Assembly: GCF_022024175.1 (NCBI RefSeq) | Contig: NZ_CP091794.1 | Coordinates: 2,852,001 to 2,916,000, forward strand | Direction: 5' to 3' | From: Prevotella communis | GTDB taxonomy: Bacteria > Bacteroidota > Bacteroidia > Bacteroidales > Bacteroidaceae | Length of the DNA stretch: 64,000 nt | In this document: positions 19,033-27,300 of the stretch, piece after piece | Layout of the letters: each line of letters opens with the position of its first letter | How positions within the stretch are numbered: the stretch's first letter is position 1 | Made by a program: the position numbers and the translations under genes | Notes under the pieces: generated by a model | What the model saw: only the letters and a program-made list of their open reading frames with translations | Databases searched by the model: none | What the model was told of the DNA's origin: nothing

Positions 19033-21255
19033 CTATTTCCTAATGAGTGTAGAGCCCTTAACGGATGAGGGTCCATCAAGTTGAACAGCATAGATGCCTG
19101 CAGGCAGAGAACCTAAAGAAAGGATTTGGGATGTTTGTCCTGCCTTAACAGTTGACGTATGAACAAGGCGTCCATTCATCGTATAGAGGCGCAAGCGGAC
19201 AGAGGAAGACAGAGGGTGTTCGAAAGAAACAGACAACTGATTATCTGCATAACGAATACGAGCGGATGTATGCGTCTTTGACACCTCCTCTACACGGTCA
19301 ACACCGAGGATATACAGCAGACCACGATAGACATCTATCTCCCCATAACCATATTTATTATTAGGATAAGTGAGCGACTTGTCATAATGACGACAAGTGA
19401 GACTCAGTACCTCTTTTATTTCCTGAGGTGTCAAATCGGGTTTAGCCTGAAGCCATAATGCTATCGCACCAGCCACGGCAGGACAGGATGCAGAGGTGCC
19501 ACTACTGGACACCCAGGCATAGGAGCGGCCGTTAAACTCATATCTATCCAGGTCCCAGGTCAGGTCCGACGCATCCGGATGCGCCTCCATATAGAACGAG
19601 CTGAACGAAGAGATGATATTATTGCCCGGGGCCATCACGTCAGGTTTTATCCGTCCGTCGAATGTGGGACCAACAGACGAGAATGGTGCCCAGACGCCGC
19701 TATTTCCCAGCCAGTATTTTTTCCACTCCCCTCTCATATTCTGAATACTGTCACGATAGGAAGTGGACCCCACACTGATTACGCAAGGAGCGCTTGAGGG
19801 GGAATGGATACAACAGACGCTTTCGCCGGCATTCAGAGAAGGATTCAGTGTTGACGTATAGAGATTACCATTCACTCGAAAAAACTCCACATCAGCTTCC
19901 CTGCCCACCACTTCTACAGACAGTGGTCGCCTGGCGCCGATATCACCGGTAGTACGCAGCGTCACGTCATAGCACATCTCACTGGCGTCATAACAGGAAG
20001 GATAAGCCTCTGTGGTCACACTCAACTGATAATCGTCCAAATTCAATACCGCTGTCAGCAACGAGTCTTCCTGCGACAGCACGTCAGACGTCCGTACCAG
20101 TAAGGTATCGTTGGCATCAGAATAGGCCACGAGACGCAATTGGAAGTCCTGTGCCGACTTGAACGTCAGCAGCATCTCAGGACCGCTGTTTGACAGGAAG
20201 GCACCAGCCGATTCCTCACCTGCAGGTTTGCGGAACCAAGATTTCACCGCACCATTATTACCTGCAGCAGCCACCAAGATACGTCCAGGTCCAACCAAAC
20301 TATCCAACATCTCATAATATAACTGGTCATAACCACGGAAATCCTGCACCGAACCTTCACTGAACGAAGCGACACAGGGTTTCCCCACGCTTTTAGCATA
20401 GTCAAACAGATACTTGAATCCCAGCGCATCGGTAGCAAAGGTATATTTATAGTAGTCGGCTGAGTCGATATAGACAATATCATCGGTCACGGCATTGGCA
20501 ACCAGACAGAGGTCGGCTTCTGGCGCCATGCCCCGGTAAGGCGACCCCACGCCACTGCCTGCAGCAATGCCTGTAGTATATGTTCCGTGCGTCATATCCA
20601 GACCGTCACGGGAATGCCCCAGGGCCAACAGGTTCTCCCGTCCCTCGTAATCACGTCCTACATACAGTCCGCTGCCCACGGTATCCTGTGTCACCATATC
20701 CCAGAATTTCCTGATACGATACTGCGTAGTATCAGCAGAATAGAAATTCGGATGGGTCAGGTCAAAGCCTACATCCATCACGCCCACGACCACGCCCTTA
20801 CCCGTGAAAGCCTGTGGCAGGTTCTGGCCGGCATAGACAGGCAAGGCATTCAAATGGGTAGCCATCTGATCGGTGGACAAGCAGTTTCCCTGACGCGCCT
20901 CCATACGCAGGATACGGGCATCAAGCGACAGGGCACCCAGTTGTCGTACGGGTATATCCGCAATACATACCTGTCCTATACGTGCCAGCACCTTGCAACC
21001 ATGTTCCCGAAGTACCTCCTCACCGTTATCACCAACCTTCACGAAAGCGCAGACGGAAGAGGGATGATGGGAGAGGGAAGAAGGAAGATGTAAGATGGAT
21101 GAGGGAAGATAGGGGATAGGAGATGAACTGCGTGCCAACTGACGCAACAGGGGTGACATCTTGCCATACTGAGGCCGCTGGGCAAGAACAGGGATGCTCA
21201 GCAGGCACAACAGTACTATGATCAGTTTAAACCTCAAACCTCCAACATCAAACAT
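19033..21255 (-). CDS. Secreted S8 subtilisin-like protease with T9SS sorting tail, 740 aa
   Basis: This is a serine protease of the subtilase family, predicted to be exported and anchored by T9SS. The signal peptide ends near residue 26 (IPVLAQ). Catalytic residues: Asp161 in VGVMDVGFD, His224 in DMTHGTYTTGIAAGS and Ser588 in GTSASCPAVAGA, with the oxyanion motif AAAGNNGA. The tail (about 660-740) has the type A sorting pattern YTMNGRLVHTSTV with LPAGIYAVQLDG. Residues 43-67 are a Ser/Pro/His-rich insert encoded by a GGAAGATGGAAGAT-type word repeat. Its start codon overlaps the ispH stop (TGATG), within a TTTGATG word repeat that also encodes its first residues MFDV. Confidence 0.88.
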   Translation of the reverse strand: MFDVGGLRFKLIIVLLCLLSIPVLAQRPQYGKMSPLLRQLARSSSPIPYLPSSILHLPSSLSHHPSSVCAFVKVGDNGEEVLREHGCKVLARIGQVCIADIPVRQLGALSLDARILRMEARQGNCLSTDQMATHLNALPVYAGQNLPQAFTGKGVVVGVMDVGFDLTHPNFYSADTTQYRIRKFWDMVTQDTVGSGLYVGRDYEGRENLLALGHSRDGLDMTHGTYTTGIAAGSGVGSPYRGMAPEADLCLVANAVTDDIVYIDSADYYKYTFATDALGFKYLFDYAKSVGKPCVASFSEGSVQDFRGYDQLYYEMLDSLVGPGRILVAAAGNNGAVKSWFRKPAGEESAGAFLSNSGPEMLLTFKSAQDFQLRLVAYSDANDTLLVRTSDVLSQEDSLLTAVLNLDDYQLSVTTEAYPSCYDASEMCYDVTLRTTGDIGARRPLSVEVVGREADVEFFRVNGNLYTSTLNPSLNAGESVCCIHSPSSAPCVISVGSTSYRDSIQNMRGEWKKYWLGNSGVWAPFSSVGPTFDGRIKPDVMAPGNNIISSFSSFYMEAHPDASDLTWDLDRYEFNGRSYAWVSSSGTSASCPAVAGAIALWLQAKPDLTPQEIKEVLSLTCRHYDKSLTYPNNKYGYGEIDVYRGLLYILGVDRVEEVSKTHTSARIRYADNQLSVSFEHPLSSSVRLRLYTMNGRLVHTSTVKAGQTSQILSLGSLPAGIYAVQLDGPSSVKGSTLIRK
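21055..21125. repeat. GGAAGATGTAAGATGGATGAG word repeat inside the subtilisin gene
   Basis: In frame, encoding a Ser/Pro/His-rich insert (residues 43-67) between signal peptide and propeptide-like region. Confidence 0.75.
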
Positions 21256-21274
21256 CAGACATCAAACATCAAAA
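21231..21274. repeat. TTTGATGTTTGATGTCTGATG word repeat over the ispH stop and subtilisin start
   Basis: On the minus strand the words encode MFDV both at the end of IspH and the start of the protease. Confidence 0.8.
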
Positions 21275-22115
21275 GTTTATCCCTGCACTGTTCCATCAGC
21301 CATTTAGGCGTTGACGTGGCACCGCAGATGCCCACGGTATTGATGCCTTCCAGCCACTGAGACGCTATCTCCTCCGGGCCTTCCACCAAATGAGTATTAG
21401 AGTTCACGCGCAAGCACTCATTATAAAGCACCTTTCCATTACTACTCTTACGACCACAAACAAACAAGACAAGGTCATGCTTGGCGGCAAACTGTGAGAT
21501 ATTCGGCATTCGGTTGGCCACCGAACGACAGATGGTGTCAAAGCTCTGGAATTTCGCATTTGGTGATATATGTGCCTGAATATAGTCAATGATACGATGG
21601 AATTCATCGAGCGATTTCGTCGTCTGACTATACAAGTAGATATCACGCGAGAAATCCAGTTTCGTCACCTCATCGAAATTCTCAATGACGATAGCCGAAG
21701 ACTGTGTCTGTCCAACCAGTCCCAACACCTCGGCATGACCCTTCTTGCCAAAGATAACGATCTGCGACTGGAGGTTTGCATCATACTGTTCCTTGATGCG
21801 CTTCTGCAGTTTCAGTACCACAGGACAGGTCGCATCAATAATCTCGATATTGTTCCGGCGCGCCAGTTCGTAGGTCTCAGGTGGTTCACCGTGGGCGCGC
21901 AGCAGTACCTTCACATCATGCAACTCTCGCATCTCCTCATGATTAATGGTGATGAGTCCCATCTGTCGCAGGCGCTCACACTCCATACCGTTATGCACAA
22001 TATCTCCCAGACAATAGAGTTTCTCGCCCTGAGCCAGTTCCTCCTCCGCTTTCTTAATGGCCGTGGTCACGCCAAAACAGAAACCACTGCCGTTATCTAT
22101 CTCTATCTGAATCAT
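21255..22115 (-). CDS. ispH: 4-hydroxy-3-methylbut-2-enyl diphosphate reductase, 286 aa
   Basis: This iron-sulfur enzyme catalyses the last step of the MEP pathway, making IPP and DMAPP. The three cluster cysteines are recognisable in GFCFGV (Cys13), DATCPVV and TICRSVANR. Conserved segments are DIVHNG, LRAHGEPP, YSQTTKS and GICGATSTPKWL. It starts just after the meaB stop (22118). Its last residues LLMFDV come from the TTTGATG word repeat shared with the next gene. Confidence 0.96.
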   Translation of the reverse strand: MIQIEIDNGSGFCFGVTTAIKKAEEELAQGEKLYCLGDIVHNGMECERLRQMGLITINHEEMRELHDVKVLLRAHGEPPETYELARRNNIEIIDATCPVVLKLQKRIKEQYDANLQSQIVIFGKKGHAEVLGLVGQTQSSAIVIENFDEVTKLDFSRDIYLYSQTTKSLDEFHRIIDYIQAHISPNAKFQSFDTICRSVANRMPNISQFAAKHDLVLFVCGRKSSNGKVLYNECLRVNSNTHLVEGPEEIASQWLEGINTVGICGATSTPKWLMEQCRDKLLMFDV

Positions 22116-22155
22116 TATTACTCGTTATCTCGTTGTCTCGTTATGACGTTATCAC
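22113..22155. repeat. ATAACGAGACAACGAG word repeat over the meaB stop and ispH start
   Basis: Tandem AACGAG/CAACGAG words on the minus strand cover the last codons of meaB. Confidence 0.75.
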
Positions 22156-23239
22156 GATAGTAAATCTCCAGCAAATCCTGTGCTGCTACAAAACTCGTCT
22201 TCTGTCCCTGCAGCACCGACTGCTCTGCCAACTGAAGCTGTTCACGAATCCGGGGATTATGATAGAAATTCAGCCTCAGCTGTTCGTTGATGGTCTCATA
22301 CATCCAGTACTTCGATTGTTCGTTGCGCCGATAATCAAAATAACCGTTACTCTTCACGAAATCAAAATACTCGTAAATCATATCCCAGATTTCCTTTACA
22401 CCCGTGCCATAGAAACCACTATAGCATAGCACCTTTGGTGTCCAGCCACTCTCTGGCATGGGGAAGAAATGCAGGGCATTACGGAAATTGGTTGCAGCCA
22501 TCTGACAACGGTCCACATTATCACCATCACATTTATTGATGACGATGCCATCGGCTATCTCCATGATACCGCGTTTGATACCCTGCAACTCATCGCCTGT
22601 ACCAGCAACCTGTATCAACAGGAAGAAGTCAACCATCGAGTGACAGGCCGTTTCGCTCTGACCAACACCTACCGTCTCTACGAATATCTTGTCGAACCCC
22701 GCAGCCTCACAAAGGATGATGGTCTCACGTGTCTTTCGTGCCACACCGCCCAAAGAGCCGGCCGACGGACTGGGACGGATAAACGAATCAGGATGTATGG
22801 CCAGTTTCTCCATACGTGTCTTATCTCCCAGGATACTTCCCTTGGTACGCTCACTGCTGGGGTCGATAGCCAATACCGCCAAGCGTCCGCCTTTCTCTTT
22901 CAGCAGATGAACGCCAAACTCATCAATAGAGGTCGACTTACCAGCTCCCGGCACGCCACTGATACCGATACGTACACTTTTCCCACTATAAGGCAGGCAC
23001 TTATTGATCACCTCTTGCGCCTTAGCCTGGTGGTCAGGGTTCACACTCTCTATCAGCGTCACTGCCTGCGAGAGAATCGTCACATCACCCTTTACGATAC
23101 CCTCAACCATCTCGCCGACGCTCAACTCACGCCTGCGGAAACGGTTACGCTTCAGGTAAGGGTTGATGATAGAAGGCTGCTCTACCCCACTATTCACCTG
23201 CAAGCCAGCATATTCAGCACTATTCTCGGGATGTTCCAT
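22118..23239 (-). CDS. meaB: MeaB/ArgK-family G3E GTPase (methylmalonyl-CoA mutase chaperone), 373 aa
   Basis: This P-loop GTPase protects and reactivates B12-dependent methylmalonyl-CoA mutase, used in the succinate-propionate route of many Bacteroidota. The P-loop GISGVPGAGKST is at about residues 93-104, followed by LAIDPSSERTKGSILGDKTRM, SLGGVARKTRE, FVETVGVGQSE and the guanine-binding NKCDGDN. The first 40 residues are poorly conserved. The last residues (VITRQRDNE) are encoded by a ATAACGAGACAACGAG word repeat. No mutase genes are in the window. Confidence 0.94.
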   Translation of the reverse strand: MEHPENSAEYAGLQVNSGVEQPSIINPYLKRNRFRRRELSVGEMVEGIVKGDVTILSQAVTLIESVNPDHQAKAQEVINKCLPYSGKSVRIGISGVPGAGKSTSIDEFGVHLLKEKGGRLAVLAIDPSSERTKGSILGDKTRMEKLAIHPDSFIRPSPSAGSLGGVARKTRETIILCEAAGFDKIFVETVGVGQSETACHSMVDFFLLIQVAGTGDELQGIKRGIMEIADGIVINKCDGDNVDRCQMAATNFRNALHFFPMPESGWTPKVLCYSGFYGTGVKEIWDMIYEYFDFVKSNGYFDYRRNEQSKYWMYETINEQLRLNFYHNPRIREQLQLAEQSVLQGQKTSFVAAQDLLEIYYRDNVITRQRDNE

Positions 23240-23255
23240 TTGTTTGAATTGATAA

Positions 23256-24317
23256 TTATTTCACACTCACTTTGATAACCACCTTGGAGTGGTCGGGGTC
23301 GTTGGTAATCATCAGCACACGCGGACGCTGACGAGCCTTCAGTACCTGATCCCTGTCTATCACGACCTTCAACTTCGTGGACTCACCAGGTTGCAGTTCA
23401 CTCTTATCCAGCGTCACCTTCATGCCCTTTGTAAACATCTGTAGCGATGATATCTTCAAAGGCACGCGGCCCTTATTTGCCAAGGTGATAACCCCCTTCT
23501 TCACATTCCTTTTGCCCACCATTCCCAAAGCAATAGAGTCGGTGGAATACTCCAGTCGGGGCGCATACTGTTTGTTTTTTCCTTCGAAAAGCGTCGCATT
23601 AGGCAACAACACCACTGAGACAGGGAACTCCGTCTCACTGCTCACCTTGTCGCTCAGTTGCTCTGCCAGGTAAATCGTGGTCTGTGTCAGTCCGAAACTG
23701 TTCAGATGCTGCGAATTCAGTGTCAGTGTCAGCTTACCGGTCTTCCCCGGTTCCAACTTCTCCGGCACAGCAAAAGCCGAGAGATATGGCGGCAAATGAA
23801 GCATATTCGGCACCACCGTTTCCGTACCATTATTAATAATATTGATAACCATCTCCGGATGGTCACCCTTATTCACATCATCAAACTCCGCATTATCCAC
23901 ATCAGCCAGAATATTTCCGAACTTATAGGGATACATTTTAGTATAGTCTTTCCAGTCCTCAAGGACCACACCTTCCATGGTCAGCCATACAGGTTCCTTA
24001 GAGCCACGCACATAGACAGCAGCCTGTTTGCGGAAATGTCCCAACATACGGGCATCATAGGTCAACGAGATCTTAAAGGTCTCACCGCCACCCACACTTT
24101 TCCTTGGGTAGTCCACCTTGGTACATCCACAATCCGGTTTCACACTTGTAACAGTCAGATGACGTCCGCTTCTATTTTTCAGTTCAAACGTCGCCGTGAC
24201 AGGCACCTCAAACCCCGTCTTTCCGACATTAACCGTTGACTTATCTACCTGCACGCGCTGTGCAGATACAACCAGAGAGGCCATACAAAGGCCCAATATA
24301 ACTAAACTTCTATTCAT
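23256..24317 (-). CDS. DUF1573 domain protein, periplasmic or exported, 353 aa
   Basis: The signal peptide ends near residue 19 (LVVSAQRV). At about 20-110 it has the DUF1573 beta-sandwich signature (FELKNRSGRHLTVTSVKPDCGCTKVDYP), and the C-terminal part has a second Ig-like unit (ITLANKGRVPLKISSLQ). The family has no firmly established activity. It overlaps the alpha-2-macroglobulin gene by 4 bp (ATGA), so the two are probably translated together. MeaB begins 16 bp downstream. Confidence 0.85.
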   Translation of the reverse strand: MNRSLVILGLCMASLVVSAQRVQVDKSTVNVGKTGFEVPVTATFELKNRSGRHLTVTSVKPDCGCTKVDYPRKSVGGGETFKISLTYDARMLGHFRKQAAVYVRGSKEPVWLTMEGVVLEDWKDYTKMYPYKFGNILADVDNAEFDDVNKGDHPEMVINIINNGTETVVPNMLHLPPYLSAFAVPEKLEPGKTGKLTLTLNSQHLNSFGLTQTTIYLAEQLSDKVSSETEFPVSVVLLPNATLFEGKNKQYAPRLEYSTDSIALGMVGKRNVKKGVITLANKGRVPLKISSLQMFTKGMKVTLDKSELQPGESTKLKVVIDRDQVLKARQRPRVLMITNDPDHSKVVIKVSVK

Positions 24318-27300
24318 TTCACGATGATAGTTTGCGATTTAGCGACACCACGGAACTCAGGACTATAGGCACAACTGGCAGTACAGGTGCCTGTCTCGTA
24401 TGTTCCCGCGCGGTCGATATAATATTCCGTCTCTATGACATGCTTACCCTTAGCAAGCAAGTCGAAATAATAATTTGTAGCACAATCCTTCGGTGTTGTA
24501 TAATAGCCCCAATGATAACCGCTCAACTGGTTCACCGGTTCCATGCAGGCAGCACGCTTGTCAACAACCTGCACAAAATCATAGTCACGGTCGGCCTCGA
24601 TGGTGATGCGTACCTTGATGCGGTCACCGACGCTAAAGGAAGAGTGAATAGTGAAAAGTGAAGAATTTGCTGCCGCACTTAATATCTCGCGCTTCACCTT
24701 CAAACCGCTGTTCTGTGTCTCCACCTCGGCGGTGGGCTGCATGAACTGCATATAGACAGCACCCCATGAGGTTCCTGTAGAGGTTTTCTCGGCAGTGAAG
24801 GTCTGCTTGTTGTCACCACTCATTGTGGTCTTCACATAACCGATACCTGCCGTAGCCTTCGAGGTCTCAATCTCATTGCCATCGACCTTCAAGACGGTAT
24901 GTGGGGCGGCAGCAAATTTTTCACTTTTCACTTTTCCTTTTTCACTTAAAAAGGCATAAATAGCATCGGCACTATTCACGGGCGTATCCCAAGCCTGCGT
25001 ACGTTTCTCCTGCAACAGCCAACGCTGCATCTCCTCGATGGTCTTGGTATCCTCAGGCGTCAGTCGCTTGATAGCCTCGATAGCAGCCACCTGTGTGGGG
25101 ATGCGGTAGTCACGCCAAGAGTAGAGGGCTCGGTTCGTGTCATAATAGCGTCCCATATCCTCACGATAAACCGTGTATTCCTTCAGGCTCTTGATATACG
25201 TCTTATTATTTAGAACAATAGCCGACATCGCCTTATCGTAGATGCTTTGATTAGTTGTTTCTTTCTTCAACAAACGGATGAGATAGTTATTAGCCTCTTT
25301 CACGTTGGCAGGTAACTGCCGACCGTCGAGCGCACAAATATAAAGCCACTGTAGTACCATGTGACTGGGGAAGGTTGGTTTCCATCCCTTCTTGGCATCC
25401 TTCTTCATCTCATCAACCATCTTCACCATCTCTTTCCCCATATAGTCGAAAGCCCTGGTGAGCATTTGTTTGGTAGCATCTTGAGTAGTGGTCATCTGGT
25501 TCAGACGTACCAGCATCTCGCTGACTTCAACCGTCATATATATTGACCCATCCATACCAGGCCACCAACTCCATGAGCCATCAGCAAGTTGCAAATGACG
25601 CAAGTTATCTAAAGAGCTATTCTGCCGTTGCTGTATCAGGTTTTCGTCAAAGAAATCAGCCAGTCGCTCTTTCTGCTCCTGTTCTCGATTAGCATCAGCC
25701 AGCCAAGGCGTCTCATCAAGCAACAAATCTTTCAGTTCCTGATTTTTCTGCAGACCGCTCTGTAAAGAAACCTCATCATGACTCCAAGCCTCAAAGATAT
25801 GTTTTGTCTGCGGGTTCTGCTTCAGAATATGGCGCCCTATAGCATTGGCATAAAAAGCTGATACCTGACAGATAGCACAGTTATCGTGAGGATGACCCAC
25901 CGTAGGCAATGCCTGAATCATCAGCCACACAGGGTTATTGGTATACTCTAACGTCAGTTGACTATTCGTTTTATCTTTCAAGGCAGACAAGTCTATCGTC
26001 TTTATCCCAGGCTCTGTCTGTGTAAAAGGTACCGTTACGGTGACACGCTCCCTATTAGGAAGTATTGGCAGATAGTGCTGTTCACCGTCACTAAAGCCCT
26101 CGCCACTAACCATGACCTTGGCCACCAGCAGACTATAAGAAGTGCTACGACTGTCATAAGTGAAGGTTACCGCACTAGTGCCATTAGCCGTCACTTGAAC
26201 ATTTTGCTCCTGAGCAGACACCACCTGCATGGTCTCTGGATCAAGCAATTCCAGACGAGCTTTACCGTTGACAGACTTCTCACTAGTATTCAGAATACGT
26301 GCAGAGATAGTGGCCATGTCACCCTCGCGCACAAAACGAGGCATATTAGGTATAATCATGACTTCTTTCCTAGCTACAGCATCGTCAGTCAATGTTCCTG
26401 TCTTCATATCCTGTGTATGAGCCAAGCCCATGAAGTGCCAGGTGGTCAGGCACTCTGGCAAAGTGAATTTCATCGACACCCGTCCTTCGCTATCAGCCAG
26501 CAGTTGCGGATAGAAGAATGCTGTCTCCTGCAGATTCTCTCGCATCTGCATCTGCTCAATTCCATTCTGCTTGTCAGACACGTTCATCCCAACAAGATTA
26601 TCCGCTACCGTTTCCTTCGTTTCTAAGATATCCATCCCAGCAATACGACCTTGCAGACTTTCATCTACCGTTGCCATTGCCATACCAGCGAACTCCTTCG
26701 GAGCAGCCGTCTGTGTGCCATATGAGATTTCTGATGCTCTGCTTGCTAAGCTTCCCATCAACCGGGTGTTCCTTGTCATATAGACACCCCTTCTGAAACT
26801 TGAAGCATCAGGATAGATAGAATGATCGAAACGATTGAATGTCAGTTGACGCACCTTGAGTAGTGCCTCTGTCCAAGAAGCATTTGGAGTTTCAAATCTG
26901 CAATCATAGAAGAACCAACTTGTCTGAGGCAATGGCAATCGTCTATTGACACTCATAGACCATTCGTGGGGAGTCAACTGATCCAGGCTCTTATCATAAA
27001 GCGTAGCCAACAGCTGCGCCTTGACGGGTTTTCCGTCTGGGCCTAAGATGGTTAGCGTCCATTCTTCGTTTTGTCCAGGTTCCAATCGGTTGCGGAAAGT
27101 CTGCCATTGCAGTTTCAGATTCATATCCGGTTTTGGACGTTCAATAGAAATATCATGAACATAGGATTTACCTTCTTTCACCCATGCAAAACTTATCAGG
27201 ATACCATTATCATAGTCCTCTTTGTATGTAAACTTACGATTCAATAGTTCATTTGTCAGGTCAACAGAACCACTTTCTACTAGTCTGTCGCCCGAAAGAA

